From: Pseudomonas sp. ADAK18
Lineage (GTDB): Bacteria; Pseudomonadota; Gammaproteobacteria; Pseudomonadales; Pseudomonadaceae
Reading direction: 5' to 3'
DNA length: 64,000 nucleotides
Assembly (NCBI RefSeq): GCF_012935695.1
Contig: NZ_CP052859.1
Location: 599,001 to 663,000 of the forward strand
This document shows, in pieces, positions 28,211 through 37,594 of this stretch. Position 1 is the first letter of the stretch, and the number at the start of each line of letters is the position of its first letter. The notes under the pieces are model-generated. The model had not been told where the DNA came from, ran no database searches, and was given only the letters and a program-made list of their open reading frames with translations. The position numbers and the translations under genes are program-made.

Positions 28211-29412
28211 TGCGTGACGTATTTATCTGTGACGCCATTCGTACCCCCATCGGCCGTTTCGGCGGTGGGCTGTCCACCGTACGTGCCGATGATCTGGCCG
28301 CGTTGCCGATCAAGGCGCTGATGGAGCGCAACCTGTCTGTGGACTGGAGCGCTGTCGACGAAGTATTCCTCGGCTGTGCCAACCAGGCCGGCGAAGACAA
28401 CCGCAATGTTGCCCGCATGGCGCTGCTGCTGGCCGGCTTGCCTGAAAGCATTCCCGGCGTGACCCTCAATCGCTTGTGCGCTTCGGGTATGGACGCCATT
28501 GGCACCGCGTTTCGCGCGATTGCCAGCGGTGAGATGGAGCTGGCGATTGCCGGGGGCGTCGAGTCGATGTCCCGCGCACCGTTCGTAATGGGCAAGGCCG
28601 ATGCCGCGTTCTCGCGCAACATGAAGCTGGAAGACACCACCATCGGCTGGCGTTTTATCAACCCGTTGATGAAGGCCCAGTACGGCGTCGATCCAATGCC
28701 GCAGACGGCTGACAACGTGGCCGACGACTATAAAGTCACCCGCGCTGATCAGGACGCTTTTGCCTTGCGCAGCCAACAACGTACCGCTGCCGCACAAGCC
28801 GCCGGGTTTTTCGCTGAAGAAATCGTTCCGGTGCGTGTCGTCCATAAAAAAGGCGAAACCGTGGTCGAGCACGATGAGCATCCACGGGCCGATACCACCC
28901 TGGAAGCCTTGACCAAACTCAAACCGGTCAACGGTCCAGACAAGACGGTCACCGCCGGCAATGCCTCCGGTGTGAACGACGGCGCCGCCGCGCTGATTCT
29001 TGCGTCTGCTGAAGCCGTGAAAAAACACGGCCTGACTGCCCGTGCCCGGGTATTGGGCATGGCCAGCGCCGGTGTCGCGCCGCGTGTGATGGGCATCGGT
29101 CCCGTGCCCGCCGTACGCAAGCTGGTGGAACGCCTGGGCTTGGCGGTCACCGATTTTGATGTGATCGAACTCAACGAAGCCTTCGCCAGCCAAGGCCTGG
29201 CGGTGCTGCGTGAATTGGGGATCGCGGACGACGCTCCTCAGGTCAACCCGAACGGCGGTGCTATCGCCTTGGGTCATCCGCTGGGTATGAGCGGTGCGCG
29301 TCTGGTACTGACGGCCCTGCATCAGCTTGAGAAAACCGGTGGCAGAAAAGGCCTGGCGACTATGTGTGTCGGCGTTGGCCAAGGCCTGGCGCTGGCCATT
29401 GAGCGCGTCTGA
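28207..29412 (+). CDS. pcaF: 3-oxoadipyl-CoA thiolase PcaF
   Basis: 401 residues, standard for the thiolase superfamily. The acyl-binding cysteine is in NRLCASGMDAIG (about residue 90); the C-terminal catalytic motifs are GGAIALGHPLGMSGARL and CVGVGQGLAL. It cleaves 3-oxoadipyl-CoA to succinyl-CoA and acetyl-CoA, the last step of protocatechuate and catechol degradation. The start ATG is in the 4-bp overlap with pcaJ; a second Met follows at once. Confidence 0.95.
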   Translation: MMRDVFICDAIRTPIGRFGGGLSTVRADDLAALPIKALMERNLSVDWSAVDEVFLGCANQAGEDNRNVARMALLLAGLPESIPGVTLNRLCASGMDAIGTAFRAIASGEMELAIAGGVESMSRAPFVMGKADAAFSRNMKLEDTTIGWRFINPLMKAQYGVDPMPQTADNVADDYKVTRADQDAFALRSQQRTAAAQAAGFFAEEIVPVRVVHKKGETVVEHDEHPRADTTLEALTKLKPVNGPDKTVTAGNASGVNDGAAALILASAEAVKKHGLTARARVLGMASAGVAPRVMGIGPVPAVRKLVERLGLAVTDFDVIELNEAFASQGLAVLRELGIADDAPQVNPNGGAIALGHPLGMSGARLVLTALHQLEKTGGRKGLATMCVGVGQGLALAIERV

Positions 29413-29440
29413 GATCCATAAGAAAAACGAGGATTGATTC

Positions 29441-30145
<705 letters not shown>

Positions 30146-30146
30146 G

Positions 30147-30713
30147 ATGACCCTCAACGCGACTACGTCCCACACCGTCGGGCCCTATTACCACATCGGC
30201 CTGACCTGGCTGAACCGCGAAGACCTGACCGTTACCGAAACCCTGGGCGAGCGCGTGGCGATCACCGGGCAAGTGGTGGACGGCAATGGCGACTTCGTCA
30301 ACGACGCCATGCTGGAAGTCTGGCAGGCCAATGCTGCGGGTAAGTATGACCACCCGGAGGATGAGCAGGACAAAGCGCTGGACCCGCACTTTGAAGGTTT
30401 TGGTCGGGTGCCAGTGGACGCCGAAGGGCGGTTTCGGTTCACCACGATCAAGCCGGGCAGTGTGCCGGGGTTGAAAGGTACGACCCAGGCGCCGCATTTG
30501 GTGGTGCTGGTGTTTGCCCGTGGGCTGGTGAAGCATTTGTTGACGCGGATTTATTTTGACGGTGACGCGGCGAATGGGGATGACCCGTTGTTGGCGTGTG
30601 TTCCGCAAGAGCGGCGGCGGACGTTGATTGCCAAGGCGGATACGACCGGTGCGTATCAGTGGAATGTGATCTTGCAGGGCACAGACGAAGAGACAGTGTT
30701 CTTTGATTATTGA
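30147..30713 (+). CDS. pcaG: protocatechuate 3,4-dioxygenase alpha subunit
   Basis: 188 residues from the ATG at 30147. Intradiol dioxygenase fold homologous to PcaH (LEVWQANAAGKYDHP, FRFTTIKPGSVPG), but without the full set of iron ligands, as expected for alpha subunits. It begins with the conserved ATTSHTVGPYYHIGL. The last about 230 bases use noticeably less optimised codons (many TTG and GTG runs). A REP doublet follows the stop. Confidence 0.95.
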   Translation: MTLNATTSHTVGPYYHIGLTWLNREDLTVTETLGERVAITGQVVDGNGDFVNDAMLEVWQANAAGKYDHPEDEQDKALDPHFEGFGRVPVDAEGRFRFTTIKPGSVPGLKGTTQAPHLVVLVFARGLVKHLLTRIYFDGDAANGDDPLLACVPQERRRTLIAKADTTGAYQWNVILQGTDEETVFFDY

Positions 30714-30728
30714 GTTGGCTTGAGATTT

Positions 30729-30800
30729 ATCGCGGGCAAGCCCGCTCCCACATGTTGATGTGTGAATACCGTCAAATGTGGGAGCTGGCTTGCCTGCGAT
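30729..30800. repeat. REP doublet between pcaG and pcaT
   Basis: Inverted arms atcgcgggcaagcccgctcc... (30729-30753) and ...ggagctggcttgcctgcgat (30776-30800) with a 22-bp spacer. It could modulate read-through or mRNA decay between the dioxygenase and transporter genes. Confidence 0.85.
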
Positions 30801-30899
30801 GAGGCCCGCCCAGGCAACAAATATCCAAAAGTCTGCTTGCGGAACATGGTTGTTGCAAAGTATGTCTAGGCTATAACCGTTCCCACTGAGTGAAAAACC

Positions 30900-32195
30900 A
30901 TGACAACAAAAACGAGTCACTACACCGGAGAAGAGCGCAGCAAACGGATTTTTGCCATCGTCGGTGCGTCCTCCGGCAACTTGGTCGAGTGGTTCGACTT
31001 CTACGTCTATGCCTTCTGCGCCATCTATTTTGCCCCGGCGTTTTTCCCGTCGGATGACCCCACGGTCCAACTGCTCAACACCGCCGGTGTATTCGCCGCC
31101 GGCTTCCTGATGCGTCCCATCGGTGGCTGGCTGTTTGGCCGGGTGGCCGACAAACACGGTCGCAAAAATTCGATGATGATCTCGGTGCTGATGATGTGCG
31201 CCGGCTCGCTGGTTATCGCCTTTTTGCCCACCTATAAAGACATCGGCGCCTGGGCCCCGGCCCTGCTGTTGGTGGCTCGGCTGTTCCAAGGGCTTTCGGT
31301 AGGCGGCGAATACGGCACCACCGCGACCTACATGAGTGAGGTCGCCCTCAAGGGCCAGCGCGGTTTCTTCGCTTCGTTCCAGTACGTCACCTTGATCGGC
31401 GGGCAATTGCTGGCAGTGTTGGTGGTAGTGATCCTGCAACAGATCCTGACCGAAGACGAACTGCGAGCCTGGGGCTGGCGGATTCCATTCGTGATCGGCG
31501 CCATTGCGGCGGTGATTTCGCTGTTGCTGCGCCGCACGCTGAAAGAAACCACTAGCAAGGAAATGCGTGAAGACAAAGACGCCGGCAGCATTGCCGCGTT
31601 GTTCCGCGACCACAAGGCCGCCTTCATCACCGTACTTGGATACACCGCTGGCGGTTCGCTGATTTTCTACACCTTTACCACCTACATGCAGAAGTACCTG
31701 GTGAACACCGCCGGGATGCACGCCAAGACGGCCAGCTACATCATGACCGGCGCGCTGTTCTTCTATATGTGCATGCAACCGGTGTTCGGCATGTTGGCGG
31801 ACAAGATCGGCCGACGTAATTCGATGCTGTGGTTCGGCGCCCTGGGTACGCTGTTTACCGTGCCCATCCTGCTGACCTTGAAAACTGTCACTAGCCCGTT
31901 CCTGGCCTTTGTGCTGATCACCCTGGCGCTGGCCATTGTCAGTTTCTATACCTCCATCAGCGGCCTGGTGAAAGCGGAAATGTTCCCGCCACAAGTGCGT
32001 GCGTTGGGTGTGGGCCTGGCGTATGCGGTGGCTAACGCGATTTTCGGTGGTTCGGCGGAATACGTCGCACTGGGGCTGAAAACGATCGGTATGGAAAACA
32101 CCTTCTATTGGTATGTCACCGGCATGATGGCGGTGGCCTTCCTGTTCAGCTTGCGCCTGCCGAAACAGGCGGCGTATTTGCACCACGATCTGTAA
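30900..32195 (+). CDS. pcaT: MHS-family dicarboxylate (beta-ketoadipate) transporter PcaT
   Basis: 431 residues, metabolite:H+ symporter branch of the MFS. Motifs include [13 protein letters not shown] in helix 1, [18 protein letters not shown] in loop 2 and [18 protein letters not shown]. Its place before pcaBDC matches P. putida pcaT, which imports beta-ketoadipate. KgtP-like alpha-ketoglutarate transporters are similar, so the substrate rests on context. The early coding stretch AACAAAAA (30905-30912) fits a Crc/Hfq target. Confidence 0.88.
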   Translation: MTTKTSHYTGEERSKRIFAIVGASSGNLVEWFDFYVYAFCAIYFAPAFFPSDDPTVQLLNTAGVFAAGFLMRPIGGWLFGRVADKHGRKNSMMISVLMMCAGSLVIAFLPTYKDIGAWAPALLLVARLFQGLSVGGEYGTTATYMSEVALKGQRGFFASFQYVTLIGGQLLAVLVVVILQQILTEDELRAWGWRIPFVIGAIAAVISLLLRRTLKETTSKEMREDKDAGSIAALFRDHKAAFITVLGYTAGGSLIFYTFTTYMQKYLVNTAGMHAKTASYIMTGALFFYMCMQPVFGMLADKIGRRNSMLWFGALGTLFTVPILLTLKTVTSPFLAFVLITLALAIVSFYTSISGLVKAEMFPPQVRALGVGLAYAVANAIFGGSAEYVALGLKTIGMENTFYWYVTGMMAVAFLFSLRLPKQAAYLHHDL

Positions 32196-32243
32196 ACGGT
32201 CGGCGCATGCCTCTGGAAGGCATGCGCCACCTGGGGATGGTTT

Positions 32244-33608
32244 ATGACATTGCGCACGAGCAATCAGTTGTTCGACGCCTATTTCACGGCCAATAGCATG
32301 GCCGAGGTGTTCTGCGATCAGGGGCGCCTGCAGGGCATGCTGGATTTTGAAGCCGCGCTGGCTCGGGCCGAGGCTCAGGTGGGGGTGATTCCGCAAGCGG
32401 CCGTCGCGCCCATTGCCCAGGCATGCCTGGCTTCACTCTACGATGTTGATGCCCTTGGCGAGGCGATTGCCACGGCGGGGAATTCTGCAATTCCGTTGGT
32501 CAAGGCGCTGGGCAAGCTGATTGCCAGTGAAGATGCCGGCGCCGAACGTTATGTGCACTTGGGCGCCACCAGCCAGGATGTGATGGACACCGGCCTGGTG
32601 CTGCAATTGCGCAATGCCGTGGCGCTGATCGAAAGCGACCTGTCACGTCTGGGGGAAATCCTTGCGGCACAGGCGGTACGTTACGCCGCGATTCCATTGG
32701 CCGGCCGCACTTGGTTGCAGCATGCGACGCCCGTCACCTTGGGCATGAAAATCGCTGGCTGGCTGGGCGCGGTGACCCGCAGCCGACAACGTCTCACGCA
32801 GCTCAAACCGCGCTTGCTGGTGCTGCAATTTGGCGGTGCCTCCGGAACCCTGGCGGCGTTGGGCGAACAGGCGATGCCCGTGGCCGAAGCGTTGGCCGCC
32901 GAGCTGCAACTGAGCTTGCCGGAGCAACCTTGGCACACCCAGCGTGATCGTCTGGTGGAGTTTGCCTCGGTACTCGGTTTGATCGCTGGCAGCCTGGGCA
33001 AATTGGGCCGGGATATCAGCCTGCTGATGCAAACCGAAGCAGCGGAAGTGTTCGAGCCATCGGCTCCCGGCAAAGGTGGGTCCTCGACCATGCCCCACAA
33101 ACGCAATCCGGTGGGCGCCGCTGTGTTGATCAGCGCCGCGACCCGCGTTCCCGGTCTGGTGGCGACGATGTTCAACGCCATGCCCCAGGAACACGAGCGC
33201 AGCCTGGGCCTGTGGCACGCGGAATGGGAAACCCTGCCGCAGATTTGCCGGCTGGTGTCCGGTGCCTTGCATCAGGCGTTACTGGTGAGCGAAGGCTTGG
33301 AGGTGGACGCTGAACGCATGGCGCGAAACCTCGACCTGACGCAAGGTCTGGTACTGGCCGAAGCGATCAGTATCGTCCTCGCCCAGCGCCTGGGCCGTGA
33401 AACTGCGCACCATTTATTGGAGCAGTGCTGCAAGCGTGCAGTTGCCGAACATCGCCATCTGCGTGCGGTGCTCGCCGATGAGCCACAAGTGACTGCCGAA
33501 CTGTCGCCCGCTGAACTCGATCGCCTGCTGGACCCAGCGCATTACTTGGGCCAGGCCCGAACCTGGGTCGCCCGCGCGGTTGCCGAACATGTTGCATTGA
33601 TTGCCTGA
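32244..33608 (+). CDS. pcaB: 3-carboxy-cis,cis-muconate cycloisomerase PcaB
   Basis: 454 residues, fumarase/aspartase superfamily with the signature GGSSTMPHKRNPVGA (about 275-289) and LGATSQDVMDTGLVLQ. It forms 4-carboxymuconolactone from the PcaHG product. It starts 48 bp after pcaT; the pcaD start lies 10 bp after its stop. Confidence 0.95.
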   Translation: MTLRTSNQLFDAYFTANSMAEVFCDQGRLQGMLDFEAALARAEAQVGVIPQAAVAPIAQACLASLYDVDALGEAIATAGNSAIPLVKALGKLIASEDAGAERYVHLGATSQDVMDTGLVLQLRNAVALIESDLSRLGEILAAQAVRYAAIPLAGRTWLQHATPVTLGMKIAGWLGAVTRSRQRLTQLKPRLLVLQFGGASGTLAALGEQAMPVAEALAAELQLSLPEQPWHTQRDRLVEFASVLGLIAGSLGKLGRDISLLMQTEAAEVFEPSAPGKGGSSTMPHKRNPVGAAVLISAATRVPGLVATMFNAMPQEHERSLGLWHAEWETLPQICRLVSGALHQALLVSEGLEVDAERMARNLDLTQGLVLAEAISIVLAQRLGRETAHHLLEQCCKRAVAEHRHLRAVLADEPQVTAELSPAELDRLLDPAHYLGQARTWVARAVAEHVALIA

Positions 33609-33618
33609 GGAGGCTGCT

Positions 33619-34410
33619 GTGGGATTTGTACAACTCGCCGATGGCGAACTGAACTACCAACTGGATGGCCCTGAAGGTGCGCCGGTATTGATGCTGTCCA
33701 ACTCGTTGGGTACGGACCTGCATATGTGGGATACCCAGATTCCGGCCTTCACCCAGTATTTTCAGGTACTGCGTTTCGACACCCGTGGGCATGGCAAATC
33801 CCTGGTCACCGAGGGTCCCTACAGCATCGAACAACTGGGCCAGGATGTTTTGGCGCTGCTGGATGCGCTGCATATCGAACGGGCGCATTTCTGTGGGCTG
33901 TCCATGGGTGGTCTGATTGGGCAGTGGTTGGGCATCAACGCCGGTGAACGCCTCAGGCGTCTGGTGGTGTGCAATACGGCGGCGAAGATCGGTACACCTG
34001 AGGTGTGGAACCCTCGGATTGAGATGGTCCTGCGCGATGGCCCAGCAGCGATGGTCGCGTTGCGCGATGCCTCGATTGCCCGCTGGTTTACCGCCGATTT
34101 TGCTGAGGCCAATCCTGGCCAGGCCACGTTGATCACCGACATGCTCGCGGCCACATCGCCTCAAGGTTATGCCGCCAACTGTGCGGCGGTACGTGACGCC
34201 GATTTCCGTGAGCAGTTATCGTCGATCAAGACGCCGACGCTGGTGATTGCCGGTACCGAAGACGCGGTCACGCCGCCGTCCGGTGGGCACTTTATCCAGG
34301 CGCATGTAAAAGGTGCCGAGTACGCCGAGTTTTACGCCGCGCACCTCTCCAACGTGCAAGCCGGTGCCGCGTTCAGCGACCGGGTGCTGGAATTTCTGTT
34401 AGCCCGCTGA
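33619..34410 (+). CDS. pcaD: 3-oxoadipate enol-lactonase PcaD
   Basis: 263 residues from the GTG at 33619 behind a strong GAGGAGG RBS. Alpha/beta-hydrolase: nucleophile elbow CGLSMGGL (Ser about 96), acid in GTEDAVTP, and His in AAHLSNVQ near residue 243. It hydrolyses the enol-lactone to 3-oxoadipate. An in-frame TTG at 33601 would lie inside pcaB and is not needed. Confidence 0.95.
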   Translation: MGFVQLADGELNYQLDGPEGAPVLMLSNSLGTDLHMWDTQIPAFTQYFQVLRFDTRGHGKSLVTEGPYSIEQLGQDVLALLDALHIERAHFCGLSMGGLIGQWLGINAGERLRRLVVCNTAAKIGTPEVWNPRIEMVLRDGPAAMVALRDASIARWFTADFAEANPGQATLITDMLAATSPQGYAANCAAVRDADFREQLSSIKTPTLVIAGTEDAVTPPSGGHFIQAHVKGAEYAEFYAAHLSNVQAGAAFSDRVLEFLLAR

Positions 34411-34420
34411 GGAGTCTTTC

Positions 34421-34813
34421 GTGGACGAGAAACAACGTTACGCCGACGGCCTGCAGGTGCGTCGCGAGGTGCTGGGTGACGCGCATGTCGACCGTAGCCT
34501 GAATGCCCTGACCGAGTTCAATGCCGAGTTTCAGGAAATGATCACCCGTCATGCCTGGGGTGATATCTGGACCCGCCCGGGCTTGCCCCGGCACACCCGT
34601 AGCCTGATCACCATCGCCATGCTGATCGGCATGAACCGCAGTGAAGAGCTGAAGCTGCACCTGCGGGCCGCCGCCAGCAACGGCGTGACGCGAGCTGAGA
34701 TCAAGGAAGTGCTGATGCAGAGCGCGATCTACTGCGGGATTCCGGCGGCCAATGCGACGTTTCATCTGGCGGAATCGGTGTGGGATGAGTTGGGGGTTGA
34801 GTCGCTGGATTGA
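34421..34813 (+). CDS. pcaC: 4-carboxymuconolactone decarboxylase PcaC
   Basis: 130 residues from a GTG at 34421 with GAGGAG upstream. AhpD/CMD fold with VDRSLNALTEFNAEFQEMI and the motif HLRAAASNGVTRAEIKEVLMQ. It decarboxylates 4-carboxymuconolactone. It is the last gene of the pca cluster and is convergent with the RTX/M91 gene at only 25 bp; I see no clear terminator between them. Confidence 0.95.
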   Translation: MDEKQRYADGLQVRREVLGDAHVDRSLNALTEFNAEFQEMITRHAWGDIWTRPGLPRHTRSLITIAMLIGMNRSEELKLHLRAAASNGVTRAEIKEVLMQSAIYCGIPAANATFHLAESVWDELGVESLD

Positions 34814-34838
34814 TGACTATTAACCCCCTCATATCCGC

Positions 34839-36398
34839 TCACTCCCCATCAGAGAGAAAGTAAGAGTTACGCCGTGGAAAGCCCGTTTCTTCACGGAGTG
34901 CGTTCTCAGTAAACGGTTTGGGGTTGCTTGTGGTGCGGGGAGTCGAAGGGTTGTTGTCAAAATCAAAGGCGGGTGCACTCGTCTCCAACCCAACCGCCTG
35001 TCGCTCCCCATTTGGCTCCCCTTCGGTCATGCCTGGTAAAAATGTGCCATTGGCGCCGTTATAGGCGTGGCTCATTTCATGGTAGAGGCTAATGGCCGGA
35101 GGTTCTCGGAAGATAAAACCTGGATTGTTATGTATCGTTGCGCCAGTTGCTACCGAGCCCTTCGTATTGCCTTGGACGAACCCTAGCAGGGGGGACTCTG
35201 CGATATCGTCATAATCTTTTAGTTGTTTGTCATGCTCTCTTGTGAAGTTATTGGTAAATGAATAGTTATGGCGCCCCGTGGTTTCTCGGATATTGATGGG
35301 AGAGCCGTTGCGTTCGGCGGCCTGGTCCAACTCATTCAGCATCTTTTGTGCCGTCGGCGAGTTTCTGAAAAATTCAAGGTCGTCCTGGACTTGCTGCTTG
35401 AACTTGTCTGAACCTTCAATGTTCAAGCCTTTGTGGCCGGCATTGCTTATTTCAACTTGTCTTAGTGTAGAACCGGCAACCCTGGCGATCCGATCACCTG
35501 CGTCGGCGTAGATCTTATCGCTGGCATTATTTGCCAAGACGGTGTCTCGACCTCGACCAGTGTAGAAAGTGGTCGGTCCTTTTCCGTACATCAAATCTGC
35601 ACCGGCGCCACCATGCATCAGATTCATGGGACTTTCACTGACCATGATATCGTTGCCGTTGCCGCCATCCATATAACTGAAGGTTCCCTTGCTGCCGGAG
35701 CCGGAGAACATCACGTCGTTGCCGTTATTGCCATACATAACGGTTTTGCCGGTCCCACCCCTCATTGTGTCGTTGCCGCTATTACCTTCGGCATAGCTGT
35801 CACCGCTACCCAATGTTATGTCGTCATCTCCCGAACCACCATAGACACGGGTGTCACCACTGCCAAGGGTTTCAATCCGGTCTCGGCCCCTGCCGCCCTC
35901 AATGGTAATAGGGATAGTCACGCGAGGATCAACCCTGATCTGGTCATCGCCACCTTTTGACTTGATGTGCAGTGATTCCGGGTAGTCTTCGTGGTTATTG
36001 ATTTTTAATCTGTAATGAATGCCATTGACTTCCAGGTGAATATCGTTGCCCGAAGAAGCGCTGACTTTTATGATGTCAGATTTTTCACCTGTTTCAATTT
36101 GAAGAACATTGTCTCTATTTATATGTCCGGGAGTTTTGGGCGTTTCCCATGTGGTTTTGTGGGTTATTTTTATGTTGCTGTCATTAAGTAGGGGGGTGGA
36201 GTTTGTATAGGTAGGATATTTCTCTACGTAGTTTTGGTCTGTGGTTAGTTTTGAACGTGGTGTGAAAAAAGCGTCAGCTTCTTGCAGTACTGGGCTTTGA
36301 ATAATTATGGGGTTTGATGCTGAGTTTTCAGTTGGTGCTGTAATGGGGTGATTTGAGATGGGGTGGTTTGAATTTTGTGAAACGCCTGGGATTACCAT
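34839..36398 (-). CDS. RTX-like repeat protein with C-terminal M91 (NleD/HopH1-type) zinc metallopeptidase domain; putative secreted effector
   Basis: 519 residues. Residues 1-40 are rich in Ser/Asn/Pro/Ile, with Ile3 and Pro4, no acidic residue before Glu24 and about 14% Ser in the first 50: the pattern of Pseudomonas type III signals. Residues about 150-300 contain eight GGxGxD-like nonapeptides (for example GGRGRDRIE, GGSGDDDIT, GNSGNDTMR, GGNGNDIMV, GGAGADLMY), suggesting a calcium beta-roll. Residues about 335-519 carry HEMSH (440-444) in LYHEMSHAYNG with a downstream GERQAVGLE, fitting Peptidase_M91, the family of NleD and HopH1 that cut host MAP kinases. GC is clearly lower than in both neighbours, which suggests transfer. 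No type I secretion genes or immunity gene lie nearby. Confidence 0.75.
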   Translation of the reverse strand: MVIPGVSQNSNHPISNHPITAPTENSASNPIIIQSPVLQEADAFFTPRSKLTTDQNYVEKYPTYTNSTPLLNDSNIKITHKTTWETPKTPGHINRDNVLQIETGEKSDIIKVSASSGNDIHLEVNGIHYRLKINNHEDYPESLHIKSKGGDDQIRVDPRVTIPITIEGGRGRDRIETLGSGDTRVYGGSGDDDITLGSGDSYAEGNSGNDTMRGGTGKTVMYGNNGNDVMFSGSGSKGTFSYMDGGNGNDIMVSESPMNLMHGGAGADLMYGKGPTTFYTGRGRDTVLANNASDKIYADAGDRIARVAGSTLRQVEISNAGHKGLNIEGSDKFKQQVQDDLEFFRNSPTAQKMLNELDQAAERNGSPINIRETTGRHNYSFTNNFTREHDKQLKDYDDIAESPLLGFVQGNTKGSVATGATIHNNPGFIFREPPAISLYHEMSHAYNGANGTFLPGMTEGEPNGERQAVGLETSAPAFDFDNNPSTPRTTSNPKPFTENALREETGFPRRNSYFLSDGE

Positions 36399-36436
36399 TG
36401 CAAACTCTCGATATGGTGTGTGAGTTTTGAGAGATA

Positions 36437-36461
36437 GTGGTTGGCTGGTAAGGGACGTTCC
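36437..36461 (-). promoter_or_regulatory. degenerate hrp-box-like sequence upstream of the M91 gene
   Basis: The minus strand reads GGAACG, then 15 bases, then CCACTAT, against the HrpL consensus GGAACC-N15/16-CCACNNA (9 of 11 fixed bases). It sits about 40-60 nt before the start codon. It could be chance. Confidence 0.35.
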
Positions 36462-36612
36462 GCAGTAAACTAATACTGTTTTTTTCGGCTGGACGTGGCC
36501 TGCAAGGTATTGGTATTAAAGCGTTGATGTAAGGGGCAGGGTTGTAAGTTATTTATGTCGTTTAATTTTTCAGATGTGCGGGGAGAGTTGTTCAGCGTCG
36601 CTGATCACAGTT

Positions 36613-37512
36613 TCAGTGGGAGTCGGCGTCCCATACCCAATTCCACACACCGGGCAAATGTACTACCTCATTGATGTCAGCCACTGTGCGGGCCATGGCG
36701 GCCCGCTGCAATGCCGCGTGGTCCGTGTAGAACGGTTCGGCGGCGGTATGCACTCCGGTCGCGCGAGCGCTGTCCATCAGGATCTGCAAGTACTCCTGCA
36801 GATGCCGCGCGGTGTAGCGGTTGATGTCGTGGAACGTCACGACCACCGGTATCACGCCGTCCACCGTCGGCAACTCTCCCAGGGCGATGCGCTCGCGTAC
36901 CACCGACAGTTGCCGATACAGATTGGCCCGTCGACGCGGGCTGCCATTGAAGCCCCAGATTTTGCCGTCATTGGCGCTTAAGTCCGTCAGCAATACGTGC
37001 ATGCCGTGGCGCTGGTAGGCGGCGAAGGTGCGTCGGTCGTAGTTCCAGAACGGCGGGCGTACCAGGGTGGGCGGCGCGCCGGTGATCGAGGCAATATCGG
37101 TCGCGCCCTGAGTGAGGGTGCGTTCAAGCTCCGCGTCGTTCAGCCAGCGGTGGTTGGTATGAAAGGCCGTGGCGGTGTGGAACGCCAGGATATGTCCAGC
37201 TGCGTATTCACGTTCCATAGTCTTGCGACCCCGGGGGTTGCCGCCTGAGCGGGACGCTTCGGTCTGCAGGAAAAATACCGCTTTGATGCCTGGCAACACC
37301 GGATTGTTCGCTAGATCAGTGACCACCGAACGGCTCGGGTTGTTATAGCCCGAGGCACTGGGGCCATCATCGAAGGTCAGCAGAAAACGGATCGGTGCCT
37401 GAGCTTGCAGGCGTTGTTCGGTCTGTGGTGTCAGGGCGATGGGGGCGCTGATGCAGCCGCTGAGGCTCAAGACAAGGGCAAGCAGGGCGGAGGTAAGGGC
37501 GAAGAATTTCAT
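36613..37512 (-). CDS. polysaccharide deacetylase-family lipoprotein (NodB-like)
   Basis: 299 residues. Lipoprotein signal with lipobox LSLSGC (Cys19). The NodB homology domain has LLTFDDGPSASGYN (metal/catalytic Asp pair), AGHILAFHTATAFHTNH for the HxxxH-type ligands, RPPFWNY and VVVTFHDI. It probably removes acyl groups from N-acetylated polysaccharide or peptidoglycan at the cell envelope. The ATG at 37512 begins MKFFALTSALLA. It is a single gene, with 82 bp to the porin gene downstream-to-start on the same strand. Confidence 0.87.
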   Translation of the reverse strand: MKFFALTSALLALVLSLSGCISAPIALTPQTEQRLQAQAPIRFLLTFDDGPSASGYNNPSRSVVTDLANNPVLPGIKAVFFLQTEASRSGGNPRGRKTMEREYAAGHILAFHTATAFHTNHRWLNDAELERTLTQGATDIASITGAPPTLVRPPFWNYDRRTFAAYQRHGMHVLLTDLSANDGKIWGFNGSPRRRANLYRQLSVVRERIALGELPTVDGVIPVVVTFHDINRYTARHLQEYLQILMDSARATGVHTAAEPFYTDHAALQRAAMARTVADINEVVHLPGVWNWVWDADSH

Positions 37513-37594
37513 GGTGTAGGCCGGGCTCGTCGGGAGACCGCTGCTGAGTCAGCTCAGCAGCAGGCGCGCACCATACCGCAAGGTTGTCGTGGGT

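Noticed and set aside
34814..34838. terminator between pcaC and the M91 gene
   Set aside because: Only 25 bp; no stem with a T-tract can be seen.
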